Shown in pieces: positions 1-8,453 of a stretch of DNA of 58,956 nucleotides. The position numbers and the translations under genes are program-made. The notes below the pieces were generated by a model that had not been told where the DNA came from, searched no databases, and worked only from the letters and a program-made list of their open reading frames with translations. Numbering within the stretch: position 1 is the first letter of the stretch; the number at the start of each line of letters is the position of its first letter. Origin of the DNA: Microbacteriaceae bacterium (GTDB lineage Bacteria; Actinomycetota; Actinomycetes; Actinomycetales; Microbacteriaceae); contig JACMPQ010000090.1 of NCBI GenBank assembly GCA_014377425.1, positions 1 through 58,956 of the forward strand, given 5' to 3'.

Positions 1-1084
1 CCCCGCCGGTGGAGTCGCCACTCATGCCGCAGAAACCAAAAGCATCGCCGTTCTTATGATGGCAAGTTCAAGAATTTCGCAGATCCCGGTGTCTGCACCG
101 GGATCAACCGCCGGACCTGCTTCCGTGAGGGCTGCCGCAAAGGCTGCGAAGGCCGCCGCGGAGGCCGCCGCGAAGGGCGCCGCGAAGGCCGCCGCTCAGG
201 CAGCCGCGCAGGCCGCCGCTCAGGCCGCCGCTCAGGCCGCCGCCTCCGTAAAAGCCGCTGCGATTGCGAAAGCTCTTGCCGACGCAAAGGCGCTGGCAGA
301 TGCGCAGGCCGCCGCACAACTAGCCGCCGCACAAGCACAAGCAATCGCCGACGCGAAAGCCGCGGCTGCCGCCGCAGCAGCGCAGGCACAAGCCGCAGCG
401 CAAGCCGCCGCACAAGCACAAGCAATCGCCGACGCGAAAACGCAGGCCGCCGCGCGGGCCGCCGCCGTGTACGCCCTCTTGGGTGGCGCCGGCAAGTACT
501 CGGTACTGGCGGGCGCAGCGATGACCGTGTTGGGATCCTCGCTCACCGGAAACGTCGGTGCTGGCGCCGCGTTAACCACCGATGCCGGCACGAGCATTCT
601 TGGCGGAGCCGTGCGCTCTACCGCGGAAACCACCGCTGCCCTAGCCGATCTCGCTCTCGGGTACTCCGGCCTTTTTGCCCTTCCGGTCACCGGCACGATT
701 ATCGGCGGGGCTGATCTGGGTGGGCAGATTCTCACACCCGGTGTTTACCAATCCGACGCTGCATTGGCGGTTACCGGAACCCTCACCTTCGACGCGCAGG
801 GAAACCCTGACGCCGTATTCGTCATTCGAACTGCCGGGGCGCTCAACACGACAGCCGGCACCACGATGGTTCTGCAGAATGGCGCAAAGGCATCAAATAT
901 ATTTTGGGTATCCGCCGGTGCCGCGACACTGGGAGCGTCTACTTTCACCACTGGAAATATTGTGAGCAGCGGGGCAATTTCTGTCGGTGACGGGAGCACA
1001 ATTATCGGCCGCGCCCTTTCGACCACGGCCGTAATCACTCTCGTCGGTGACATTATCGATGGCAGCAATAGCTATAACCAGTAG
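1..1084 (+). CDS. Ice-binding protein (DUF3494) with long Ala-rich helical N-terminal region, 5' end cut by window
   Basis: The reading frame is open to the left edge (no stop between base 2 and the ATG at 56), so the true start and any signal peptide are probably outside the window. Counting from ATG 56, about residues 23-142 are a low-complexity helix built on AAAK, AAAE and AAAQ tetrads with interspersed AIADAK motifs. Residues about 148-338 match the DUF3494 ice-binding beta-solenoid: the YSVLAGAAMTVLGSS opening, DLGGQILTPGVYQSDAAL, TFDAQGNPDAVFVIRTAGAL, NIFWVSAGAATLGA and a GRALSTTAVITL end. The family binds ice and is usually secreted. The DUF3494 call is firm; the role of the Ala-rich part is unknown. 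Confidence 0.88.
   Translation, partial: PAGGVATHAAETKSIAVLMMASSRISQIPVSAPGSTAGPASVRAAAKAAKAAAEAAAKGAAKAAAQAAAQAAAQAAAQAAASVKAAAIAKALADAKALADAQAAAQLAAAQAQAIADAKAAAAAAAAQAQAAAQAAAQAQAIADAKTQAAARAAAVYALLGGAGKYSVLAGAAMTVLGSSLTGNVGAGAALTTDAGTSILGGAVRSTAETTAALADLALGYSGLFALPVTGTIIGGADLGGQILTPGVYQSDAALAVTGTLTFDAQGNPDAVFVIRTAGALNTTAGTTMVLQNGAKASNIFWVSAGAATLGASTFTTGNIVSSGAISVGDGSTIIGRALSTTAVITLVGDIIDGSNSYNQ
134..247 (+). repeat. 12-bp periodic tandem repeat coding AAA(K/E/Q) tetrads
   Basis: Units of 12 bp run through this stretch. The best copies read gccgccgctcag at 188-199, 212-223 and 224-235, with a variant at 200-211. Each unit codes one AAAQ (or AAAK, AAAE) tetrad, so copy-number changes stay in frame. 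Confidence 0.85.
323..439 (+). repeat. Exact 36-bp direct repeat inside the Ala-rich region
   Basis: Bases 323-358 and 404-439 are identical over 36 bp and code the same 12 residues (AAAQAQAIADAK). The spacing from copy to copy is 81 bp (27 codons), so the duplication is in frame. Confidence 0.9.
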
Positions 1085-1140
1085 CCGAATTTACGGATGC
1101 GCTTCGTCGTCTCACCAGAGCTACCGGGCCATCACCGCCA

Positions 1141-1199
1141 GTACGGCCGCGCAGCTGGGTTAGTACGGCCGCGCAGCTGGGTTAGTACGGCTGCGCCAC
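1141..1199. repeat. 22-bp tandem repeat across the stop codon of the histidine phosphatase gene
   Basis: Bases 1141-1162 and 1163-1184 are identical 22-bp units (beginning gtacggccgcgcagctg), and a partial third copy follows from 1185 inside the gene. Each full unit ends in tta, which on the minus strand is TAA; the copy at 1182-1184 is the stop codon in use for the adjacent minus-strand gene. The second copy would be a back-up stop in another frame. Confidence 0.9.
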
Positions 1200-1784
1200 C
1201 GGGAGGCCGGTGCGTAGTTCAACCGGCAGGTGCCCGAGGTCGTTGTGGGTGATGAGCTCCGGCGACTTCACCGAGCGCACCCTAATAATCGTGAGGCCGC
1301 AATTTGCCTGGTTGATTCCCATCCAACGCCAGGCGGGCGCCGCGAACACCTCGCGCACGAACCAGGCGATCACGAAGTTGTGGGTAATCAGAAGGTCGTG
1401 GCGGTCTTCGATCGACGGCGTCAACCACTCCGACACGGCATCGGTCATCTGTGCGTGCCCCGCCTCGGTCTCCGCCTCGGTGAAGGAACCAAAGAAGTTC
1501 TGGAATGCATTCGGCATGTCGGGGGTGGGACCCGATGGCACGCAGTCAAAGAGTAACGCCGAGGGTTTCGGTTCGATGCTGGGCAGACTCTCGTTCATGA
1601 TCCGGGCGGTTTCGGCAGAACTCCGAAGCGGCGAATGCCAGGCACCGGTGAACGGCACACCACCAAGCCGCTGCGCGACAGCGGTCGCCTGACGCTTACC
1701 GCGCTCGGAGAGCGGACCGTCGGTGACCCCGTGTTGGGCATCCTGTTGCTCGCCGTGGCGCACCAAATACAGAAAATGCGACAT
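1182..1784 (-). CDS. Histidine phosphatase (phosphoglycerate mutase superfamily)
   Basis: The 200-residue protein opens MSHFLYLVRHGEQ, with the RHGE phosphohistidine signature of the branch 1 histidine phosphatase superfamily, followed by LSERGKRQA. A second catalytic-type His lies in LLITHNFVIAWF. Size fits the family (about 180-230 aa). The start is 5 bp from the stop of the upstream M16 peptidase gene, so the two are probably cotranscribed. The substrate cannot be told from sequence. The 3' end runs into a 22-bp tandem duplication that carries the stop codon. Confidence 0.88.
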   Translation of the reverse strand: MSHFLYLVRHGEQQDAQHGVTDGPLSERGKRQATAVAQRLGGVPFTGAWHSPLRSSAETARIMNESLPSIEPKPSALLFDCVPSGPTPDMPNAFQNFFGSFTEAETEAGHAQMTDAVSEWLTPSIEDRHDLLITHNFVIAWFVREVFAAPAWRWMGINQANCGLTIIRVRSVKSPELITHNDLGHLPVELRTGLPVAQPY

Positions 1785-1789
1785 GGGCG

Positions 1790-3133
1790 TTAGTCCTTAA
1801 CGAAGCCGGCGAGAATTGCTTCGTCGATCGTGCCAACCGCGGCGATAGAGAGCGGCCGGGCGGCAAGCTCCACGGCGAGATCTTGCACGTCGGCTGCGGT
1901 CACGAGCGCGAGCCGCCGCAACGACTCATCGAGATCTTGAAACTCCCCGAGGGTAATTTCGGCACGGCCGAGGCGAGACATACGGGTATCCGAGTCTTCC
2001 AGTGCCAGAGCGGATCCACCGCTGAGTTGGCCGACCGCTCTCCGCATCTCATCCTCGGTCACTCCACCGGTGGCCAGCAATGACAGTTCATTGAGCGCCA
2101 ACTCGGTGACCTGCTGCAGCTTGGCGGGCGAGCATCCGGCGTAAATACCGAAAATTCCGGTGTCGGAGAAGCTCGGCGAGAACGAATAAACCGAATAGGC
2201 AAGCCCCCGCTTCTCACGGATTTCTTGGAACAACCGCGACGACATTCCCCCGCCGAATACCGCGTTGAGAACGGCCAGCGTCGAACGGCGTGGGTCGGCC
2301 GCGGCCAGCCCGGGAACACCCAGCAACACATTTGCCTGCTCAATGGGTCGCTGAACGACCGTAAGCGGCGATCCGCGATCGAAGGGCTCGACCGTGGCGG
2401 TGCGGCGCTCGACCGGCACACCCTCCGCCTCAAGATCCCAGCCCGCGGCCCGCAGCGCTAACTCAACACCGGCAACCAACTCATCATGATCAACCGCTCC
2501 GGCGACGGTAACCACCAAGTCCTGGGCACGGTAGTTCTGTTGATAATGAGACCACACCGCTTCGCGACCCACGGCGCTGATGGTATCGACGGTTCCACCG
2601 ATGGGGCGGCCGAGCGGATGATCGCCGAACACCGACTCGAAGAGCCGTTCGTTGGCGACATCCGCGGGGTCATCATCGGCCATCGCGAGTTCCTCGAGGA
2701 TGACCTCACGCTCGGTCTCGAATTCGACCGGGTCGATGAGCGAGGATGCCAACATGTCGGCGATAACTTCGACCGCCATCGGCAGGTCGCGATCCTGCAC
2801 CTTGGCGTAATAGCAGGTGTATTCCTTCGCGGTGGCTGCGTTGTGCTCGCCGCCCACCGCGTCGAAGCTGACGGCGATTTCCAGTGCGGAGCGGGTGGTG
2901 GTCCCCTTGAAGAGCAGGTGCTCCAAAAAGTGGGTAGAACCGTAGGTTTCGGGCAGCTCATCGCGCGAACCCACGGCGACCCAATAGCCGATCGTGGCGC
3001 TGCGGGCACCGGGCACCTTTTCACTCACTATGCGCACGCCGCTCGGCAGAACGCTGCGGCGAACGAGCGAATTGCCGGATGCCACGAAGGAAAGTTCGGC
3101 GAGGCCGAGGGGAAACTGCACTGCTCCGGTCAT
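1790..3133 (-). CDS. M16 family zinc metallopeptidase (insulinase/processing-peptidase type, PepR-like)
   Basis: A 447-residue protein with the inverted zinc motif HFLEH in STHFLEHLLFKGT near residue 67, and the distal glutamate expected in the VILEELAMADDDP segment. Later segments (GGGMSSRLFQEIREKRGLAYSV) match the second, non-catalytic M16 half including the R/Y substrate-binding motif. In many actinobacteria an M16 peptidase follows rpsO-pnp; here the same order holds but an aldo/keto reductase and about 450 bp intervene. Likely cytoplasmic, as no signal peptide is visible. Confidence 0.93.
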   Translation of the reverse strand: MTGAVQFPLGLAELSFVASGNSLVRRSVLPSGVRIVSEKVPGARSATIGYWVAVGSRDELPETYGSTHFLEHLLFKGTTTRSALEIAVSFDAVGGEHNAATAKEYTCYYAKVQDRDLPMAVEVIADMLASSLIDPVEFETEREVILEELAMADDDPADVANERLFESVFGDHPLGRPIGGTVDTISAVGREAVWSHYQQNYRAQDLVVTVAGAVDHDELVAGVELALRAAGWDLEAEGVPVERRTATVEPFDRGSPLTVVQRPIEQANVLLGVPGLAAADPRRSTLAVLNAVFGGGMSSRLFQEIREKRGLAYSVYSFSPSFSDTGIFGIYAGCSPAKLQQVTELALNELSLLATGGVTEDEMRRAVGQLSGGSALALEDSDTRMSRLGRAEITLGEFQDLDESLRRLALVTAADVQDLAVELAARPLSIAAVGTIDEAILAGFVKD

Positions 3134-3180
3134 TAGGCCGAGCTTACGGGAGGTGCGTGTTCTCGAAGGACGGCGGGCAA

Positions 3181-4230
3181 CTAAATTGAGACGCGGTCAA
3201 GTTCGGCAACCTGGTGCCGGGTGAGCTGCACAGATGCCGCCGCCATCAAATCGAGAATTTGATCGGCGCCGCTCACACTCACCACGGGAGCCACCACATT
3301 GGGTTTACATAACAACCAGGCCAGTGCGATCGTCGCCGGAGCCACCTGGTGTTCCCGTGCTACCCGGTCGAGCATCGCTAAGACTCGCTGGCCGCGACGG
3401 GTGAGATAGGCCATCGCCTCGCTGCTGCGAAGGTTTCGAGGCACGTCGAATTTAGACCGGTACTTGCCGGTGAGAAAGCCCCCGGCGAGGCCGAAGCGCG
3501 GCATCATTCCCAGCCGTTGCTGGGCCGCGACTCGGGCAAGGGGACCCTCGTAGTCGACGCGGTGCATGAGGCTGTAGCGGTTCTGCACGGCTACGATCGG
3601 CGGAGCCCCCAACTGAGCAGAAATAATCCGTGCCTCAATGAGGCGATTCGCCGAGTGGTCTGAGGCTCCGAGAAAACGGACCTTACCGGCGTCAACCAGC
3701 GCGTCGACGGCGAGAAGGGTTTCCTCAAAGGGAACAGCCTTGTCGTCAATGTGCAAGTACAGCAAGTCGATGTGGTCGGTGCGCAGGCGTTCGAGGGACG
3801 CGTTGACCGCCGCGGTGATCGCCCGCTGGGTCACCCCCGGACTGTCAGCACTCTTGCCCACCTTCGTTGCGACGATCATTTCGGAGCGATTACCGCGATC
3901 GCGTAACCAGTTGCCGATCATGGTCTCGCTGCGACCGCCCGCGTAGGAGTCCGCCGTGTCGATGAAGTTTCCACCCACCTGCCAGTATGCATCGAGCACC
4001 TCTTCGGTGATGGTGGCATTCGCAGTCCAGCCGAAAACATTGCCGCTGATGGCAAGAGGGAAGGCAAGAAGTCCCGTTTGTCCGAGCGAACGCCGGCGCA
4101 GGCTTATCGGTCCGGTGCTTGGGGAGCTGATCGGAGCGATGGATGACGCCGGTTCGACGACGACAAAGGCTTCTGTTCGCCGACTCAGCCAACGGGCGCC
4201 CGGAATGGGGCGTGAGATCGGATGCGTCAT
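3181..4230 (-). CDS. Aldo/keto reductase
   Basis: 349 residues. The AKR tetrad is visible: D and Y in DTADSYAGGRSE, K in VATKVGKS and H in LLYLHIDDKA, and the C-terminal cofactor-binding part (ALAWLLCKPNVVAPVVSVSG) is present. The fold seems to start only at about residue 45 (SLRRRSLGQTGL); the preceding Pro/Ser-rich residues have no counterpart in the family, so translation may start later, although I see no good internal ATG. It lies between pnp and the M16 peptidase on the same strand. NADPH-dependent carbonyl reduction is expected; the substrate is unknown. Confidence 0.9.
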   Translation of the reverse strand: MTHPISRPIPGARWLSRRTEAFVVVEPASSIAPISSPSTGPISLRRRSLGQTGLLAFPLAISGNVFGWTANATITEEVLDAYWQVGGNFIDTADSYAGGRSETMIGNWLRDRGNRSEMIVATKVGKSADSPGVTQRAITAAVNASLERLRTDHIDLLYLHIDDKAVPFEETLLAVDALVDAGKVRFLGASDHSANRLIEARIISAQLGAPPIVAVQNRYSLMHRVDYEGPLARVAAQQRLGMMPRFGLAGGFLTGKYRSKFDVPRNLRSSEAMAYLTRRGQRVLAMLDRVAREHQVAPATIALAWLLCKPNVVAPVVSVSGADQILDLMAAASVQLTRHQVAELDRVSI

Positions 4231-4688
4231 GCGCGTCTCATAGCGTTACGCCCCTAGCCACGACTACTGGCCGGGTCGGTGGTGCACAGGGCCAGCACGA
4301 TGAGAAGCACGGCTGAGTTGAGCCAAAGCGAATTTACACCCCGTTCGATCGCAGCTTCGACCACCCCGGGTGAGCGATGCTTCGCGCGAAACGGCGAGAG
4401 CACTGCCGGAGCGTGTCGTGCTCGATGCCGGGCCATGGGGGCCTTTCAGGGTGAGGATATGCGGTGGGAGTGAACCGGAAAGGCGCTGTACTGAGCAAAG
4501 CTTGCCTCGCCGCAATCGTGGGATGACGACGACACGCCCGAAGTGTCGCTGAAAAGCGCGAAACTTTTGTAATCCAAGCGCCCTCGTCTGCGCAAACAGA
4601 CGAAAAGCCCGTGTCGCCCAGCAAATTTGCGGCTGGACAACACGGGCTCTCAGGTATTTCGGTCAACTAGGCGTCGACCGGACAACTT
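4231..4688. other. Intergenic stretch without a convincing gene
   Basis: About 450 bp between pnp and the aldo/keto reductase. It holds the pnp terminator (4606-4648) and presumably the promoter for the aldo/keto reductase. A 60-codon minus-strand frame at 4254-4436 ends in a hydrophobic segment but resembles nothing I know and has no clear ribosome site. A GTTCGATC at about 4343 does not sit in a tRNA-like fold. Confidence 0.6.
4601..4648 (-). terminator. Rho-independent terminator of pnp
   Basis: Inverted repeat AGCCCGTGT (4606-4614) and ACACGGGCT (4640-4648), with a second nested pair CCAGC/GCTGG and an AT-rich palindromic loop. On the minus strand the stem is followed by a short T run (bases 4602-4605 read TTTT), and it lies about 40 bp after the pnp stop. 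Confidence 0.85.
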
Positions 4689-6971
4689 TTAGTCTTCGAC
4701 GTTGTCAGAACCGGTCGCCGAGGCAGCGGAGCCCTCGGTGTCGGCGGCATCCGTGGCGCTCTCGTCGACGACCGGCGCCAACGACAGCTTTCCGCGGTCA
4801 TCAATTTTGGTGATCTCGACCTGGATCTTTTGTCCGACGGCGAGAATATCTTCGACATTCTCCACACGACGGCCACCGGCGAGCTTGCGCACCTCAGAGA
4901 TGTGCAGGAGTCCATCCTTCCCGGGGGTGAGCGAAACGAACGCGCCGAAGGTGGCGATCTTGACGACGGTTCCGAGGAACCGCTCGCCGATCTCCGGGTT
5001 CAGCGGGTTGGCGATGGCGTTGACCGCGGCACGCGCAGCCTCGGCCGACGGACCATCAACCGCACCGATGTAGACGGTGCCGTCATCTTCGATCGAGATG
5101 TCGGCGCCGGTGTCATCCTGGATCTGGTTGATCGTCTTGCCCTTGGGCCCGATGAGCTCGCCGATCTTGTCGATCGGGATCTGCACCGAGATCACGCGCG
5201 GCGCGGTCGGGGCCATCTCGTCCGGCGCATCAATGGCGGCATTCAGCACGTTGAGGATCGCGGTGCGAGCCTCCTTCGCCTGCTTCAGTGCGCCATCGAG
5301 AACGGCCGACGGGATGCCATCGAGCTTGGTGTCGAGCTGGATCGCCGTGACGAATTCGCTCGTCCCGGCAACCTTGAAGTCCATATCGCCCAGGGCATCT
5401 TCGGCACCGAGGATGTCGGTGAGGGCCGCGTAGCGGGTCTGGCCGTCAACCTGGTCGGAGACGAGGCCCATCGCGATGCCGGCAACCGGGGCGCGCAGCG
5501 GCACCCCGGCGTTGAGCAGCGACAGGGTGGAGGCGCAGACGGATCCCATCGAGGTCGATCCGTTGGAGCTGAGAGCCTCAGACACCTGGCGAATCGCGTA
5601 GGGGAACTCTTCGCGCGACGGAAGCACCGGCACGAGGGCGCGCTCGGCAAGGAAGCCGTGCCCGATCTCGCGACGCTTCGGGCTACCCACGCGACCGGTC
5701 TCACCGGTGGAGTAGGGCGGGAAGTTGTAGTGGTGCAGGTAGCGCTTTTTGGTGACCGGCGCGAGGCTGTCGATCTGCTGCTCCATCTTGAGCATGTTCA
5801 GCGTGGTGACGCCCAGGATCTGGGTCTCGCCGCGCTGGAAGATCGCCGAACCGTGCACGCGCGGGATGACCTGAACTTCGGCATCCAGCGGACGGATGTC
5901 GGCGAGCCCACGACCGTCGATGCGGATTCCCTCGGTGAGGATACGACCGCGAACAACGGCCTTGGTGACCGACTTGTAGGCGGCGCTGACCATTCCGGTG
6001 GTCTCCGACGCGAGCGTGCCGGCGGCAACCTTCTCGCCGATCTCGCTCTTGACGCGATCCTTGAGCGCGTCGTCGGCGTTCTGGCGTTCGACCTTGTCAG
6101 CGATCTGGTAGATACCGCGCAGTTCTTCGAGCGCGAGCTCGGAGACGGCGGCGTAAGCCTCGGGCGTGTACGGCAGGAAGACCGGGTAGTTCGCGATCTC
6201 CTTGGGCGCCTGGGCGGCCATTTCGGCCTGAGCCTTGATGAGCAGCTTCAGGAAGGGCTTGGAGGCTTCGAGGCCCTGAGCGACAACGGCCTCGTCGGGC
6301 TTGGTTGCTCCGGCCTGAATGAGACCCCAGGCGTGCTCGGTGGCCTCGGCTTCGACCATCATGATGGCGATGTCTTCGTTGCCTTCGGCGTCGGTGATAA
6401 GGCGGCCAGCGACGGTGAGGTCGAAGACGGCGCGCTCCAACTGCTCGTGCTTCGGGAACGCGACCCACTGGTCGTCGATCAGGGCGAGGCGGATGCCACC
6501 GATCGGGCCACTGAACGGCAGGCCGGAGATCTGTGTGGACGCGGATGCCGCGTTGATCGCGAGGGCGTCGTAGAACTCGCCGGGCGCGATGCTCAGAACC
6601 GTGATGACGATCTGAACCTCGTTGCGCAGGCCGTCGACGAACGACGGACGCAGCGGCCGGTCGATCAGACGACAGACCAGAATCGCTTCGGTCGACGGGC
6701 GACCCTCGCGACGGAAAAACGATCCGGGAATTTTACCGGCCGCGTAGCTGCGTTCTTCAACATCCACGGTAAGGGGGAAGAAGTCGAAGTTGTCTTTCGG
6801 ATGCTTGCTGGCGCTGGTAGCGCTAAGCAGCATAGTGTCTTCGTCGAGGTAGGCGGCAACGGCGCCCTGAGCCTGCTGTGCGAGGCGTCCGGTTTCGAAC
6901 CGGATGACGCGCTTGCCGAACTTACCGTTGTCGAGAACGGCTTCGGCGAACTTGATTTCTGGACCCTCCAT
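4689..6971 (-). CDS. pnp: Polyribonucleotide nucleotidyltransferase (PNPase)
   Basis: 760 residues in the standard order: two RNase PH-like domains, then a KH domain ([29 protein letters not shown]) and an S1 domain ([20 protein letters not shown]) with an acidic tail. The enzyme degrades RNA 3' to 5' by phosphorolysis and can add tails. A ribosome-binding purine run lies just before the ATG. Next upstream is a VanZ gene rather than rpsO, which is the usual partner. A hairpin terminator follows the stop. Confidence 0.98.
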   Translation of the reverse strand: MEGPEIKFAEAVLDNGKFGKRVIRFETGRLAQQAQGAVAAYLDEDTMLLSATSASKHPKDNFDFFPLTVDVEERSYAAGKIPGSFFRREGRPSTEAILVCRLIDRPLRPSFVDGLRNEVQIVITVLSIAPGEFYDALAINAASASTQISGLPFSGPIGGIRLALIDDQWVAFPKHEQLERAVFDLTVAGRLITDAEGNEDIAIMMVEAEATEHAWGLIQAGATKPDEAVVAQGLEASKPFLKLLIKAQAEMAAQAPKEIANYPVFLPYTPEAYAAVSELALEELRGIYQIADKVERQNADDALKDRVKSEIGEKVAAGTLASETTGMVSAAYKSVTKAVVRGRILTEGIRIDGRGLADIRPLDAEVQVIPRVHGSAIFQRGETQILGVTTLNMLKMEQQIDSLAPVTKKRYLHHYNFPPYSTGETGRVGSPKRREIGHGFLAERALVPVLPSREEFPYAIRQVSEALSSNGSTSMGSVCASTLSLLNAGVPLRAPVAGIAMGLVSDQVDGQTRYAALTDILGAEDALGDMDFKVAGTSEFVTAIQLDTKLDGIPSAVLDGALKQAKEARTAILNVLNAAIDAPDEMAPTAPRVISVQIPIDKIGELIGPKGKTINQIQDDTGADISIEDDGTVYIGAVDGPSAEAARAAVNAIANPLNPEIGERFLGTVVKIATFGAFVSLTPGKDGLLHISEVRKLAGGRRVENVEDILAVGQKIQVEITKIDDRGKLSLAPVVDESATDAADTEGSAASATGSDNVED

Positions 6972-7125
6972 ATGGGGGTTTCTCCTTTAGTTGTCTTTAT
7001 CGACGCCATACTGGCGGCGAGAATCCGCGATCCCGTGTGGATAGCGGCTCAGCTGTTGTGCTTGTGACCCAGCGAAAGAAGAGCATGGACCGCAGGCAAC
7101 CTTCACCACACTACCAGCGCGGGGT

Positions 7126-7620
7126 TTACCGACCCGGTGCGCGACCCGTTCGACTTTGCGCCCCAGTGACTCGCCGCCGAGTTGCGGCCCGCACCTCGAC
7201 AACCGCTACCGAAGAGGCGACACCAAGGAGAGTGCCGATCGAATTCGCCGCAAGGTCTCGGGGATCGCTAACGCGACCGGGGATGAATTGCTGCGCGGTT
7301 TCGATGATGATCGTGAGCGCGACACCGAACAGGACACAAGACAAAGCGCGGCGCAATATCGGGCGCGAAAATCCGGTGTTGGTTGGGCTGAAGGCGGCCA
7401 GGGCGAGCGCTCCGATCGGCAAAAACATCGCAACGTTGGCCACGAATTCGATCCGCGAAAAGGTGAGCCAACTCGTCACATCGGAGCGAGAGAGCCCACG
7501 CAAAATCTCCGAGATCCAGCGGTCCGAGTTGCGCGGCGCCGACGGACCGAGGGTGAAGCACCCGACAATGACGAGGTAGAGCGCCAAGGCGATCCGGGTC
7601 GTGACGGCGCGGCGGCTCAT
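7126..7620 (-). CDS. VanZ-like integral membrane protein
   Basis: 164 residues with four predicted membrane spans: ALALYLVIVGCFTL, FVANVAMFLPIGALALAAF, LSCVLFGVALTIIIETAQ and NSIGTLLGVASSVAVV. The motif FVANVAMFLPIG followed by ETAQQFIPGRVSDPRDLAANSIGTLLG is typical of VanZ. VanZ proteins are linked to teicoplanin resistance and envelope homeostasis, but most chromosomal copies have no assigned role. It sits on the same strand between rpsO and pnp, with the rpsO terminator just upstream, so it probably has its own promoter. Confidence 0.9.
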   Translation of the reverse strand: MSRRAVTTRIALALYLVIVGCFTLGPSAPRNSDRWISEILRGLSRSDVTSWLTFSRIEFVANVAMFLPIGALALAAFSPTNTGFSRPILRRALSCVLFGVALTIIIETAQQFIPGRVSDPRDLAANSIGTLLGVASSVAVVEVRAATRRRVTGAQSRTGRAPGR

Positions 7621-7653
7621 TCGGCCATCCTGTCAGGAGAAACTCGGCAATTT

Positions 7654-7692
7654 AAAAAACGAAGCCGTCACCCACGCAGGGTAGCGGCTTCG
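7654..7692 (-). terminator. Rho-independent terminator of rpsO
   Basis: Stem CGAAGCCG (7660-7667) with CGGCTTCG (7685-7692) and an inner ACCC/GGGT pair. On the minus strand it is followed by a run of six T. It lies about 50 bp past the rpsO stop and would separate rpsO from the VanZ and pnp genes. Confidence 0.88.
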
Positions 7693-7739
7693 CTCAAATC
7701 AGGTGACGCGTAAACGCGGTGCCACAAAACTCGACTGAC

Positions 7740-8009
7740 CTAGCGACGCAGTCCGAGGCGCTCGATGAGCGTACGGTAGCGCGCGATGTCGATGTTCTGC
7801 AGGTAACCCAGAAGACGGCGACGCTGGCCAACGAGCAACAGCAGGCCACGACGAGAGTGGTGGTCATGCTTGTGCTCTTTCAGGTGCTCCGTGAGGTCCT
7901 TGATCCGGCGGCTCAGCATTGCAACCTGAACCTCGGGGGACCCGGTATCACCTGGGTGGGTAGCGTAATCGTCGATGATCGCCTTTTTGATATCAGCTTC
8001 TAAGGCCAT
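7740..8009 (-). CDS. rpsO: 30S ribosomal protein S15
   Basis: 89 residues, full length, with the family signatures [20 protein letters not shown] and [23 protein letters not shown]. It binds the central domain of 16S rRNA with S6 and S18. An AAAGGGG ribosome site precedes the ATG. The last 10 bp of the upstream STAS gene overlap this start, so the rpsO promoter and any autoregulatory leader must lie inside the STAS coding tail. A strong terminator follows. Confidence 0.98.
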   Translation of the reverse strand: MALEADIKKAIIDDYATHPGDTGSPEVQVAMLSRRIKDLTEHLKEHKHDHHSRRGLLLLVGQRRRLLGYLQNIDIARYRTLIERLGLRR

Positions 8010-8434
8010 GTAAGGGATCCCCTTTCCGTTTGTTGCGCGGAGCCAGCATCCGAATGATGCGGCGCTCTTAATCCGCGGCCGTTAGACGGCAACTTCCCCA
8101 CTTTAGCAGGGAAGGCGCTCTCCGCAGTGGCGTAGCTGCGCAGAATGCGGTCGAGCGTTGAATTCTTCAGCACGAGCGCGACCGCGGCCGTCGGTGCGGC
8201 GAGCCGTAAATCGCCTCCGGCCATGCGCGCAGCCTTGAGGCCAGCGATGAGGGAACGAAGACCCGAAGAATCGATGAAGGAGACCCCTTTCAGGTCCAGA
8301 ACGATGCAGACCTGATGTCGCTCAAGCGTGGCTGAGATGAGTCGGCTGAGCTCAGGAGCAGTGACTAGGTCCAACCGCCCGCCGACGCGAATGAGCACAA
8401 CGCCATCGGTGATGCCTTCCGTGACCAGTTTCAT
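8000..8434 (-). CDS. STAS-domain protein (anti-sigma factor antagonist type)
   Basis: I take the ATG at 8434 as start, giving 144 residues; it follows an AGGATT ribosome site and lies 19 bp after the GT2 stop. An upstream in-frame start at 8485 would overlap the GT2 gene. The STAS core (about residues 1-105) has the beta strand [10 protein letters not shown] and [11 protein letters not shown], where the Ser in DSSGL is the usual phosphorylation site of SpoIIAA/RsbV-like proteins. The C-terminal ~35 residues are polar, look unconserved and run into rpsO. It is probably cotranscribed with the GT2 gene and may regulate it or an anti-sigma kinase located elsewhere. Confidence 0.85.
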   Translation of the reverse strand: MKLVTEGITDGVVLIRVGGRLDLVTAPELSRLISATLERHQVCIVLDLKGVSFIDSSGLRSLIAGLKAARMAGGDLRLAAPTAAVALVLKNSTLDRILRSYATAESAFPAKVGKLPSNGRGLRAPHHSDAGSAQQTERGSLTWP

Positions 8435-8453
8435 GTCGTTTGCCAATCCTGTG

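Noticed and set aside
4331-4360. GTTCGATC as a tRNA T-arm
   Set aside because: No flanking acceptor, D or anticodon stem could be built around it.
4830-7067. A 745-codon plus-strand open frame over the whole pnp gene
   Set aside because: It mirrors pnp codons, as expected from GC-rich third positions, has no ribosome site or recognisable domain, and pnp is certain.
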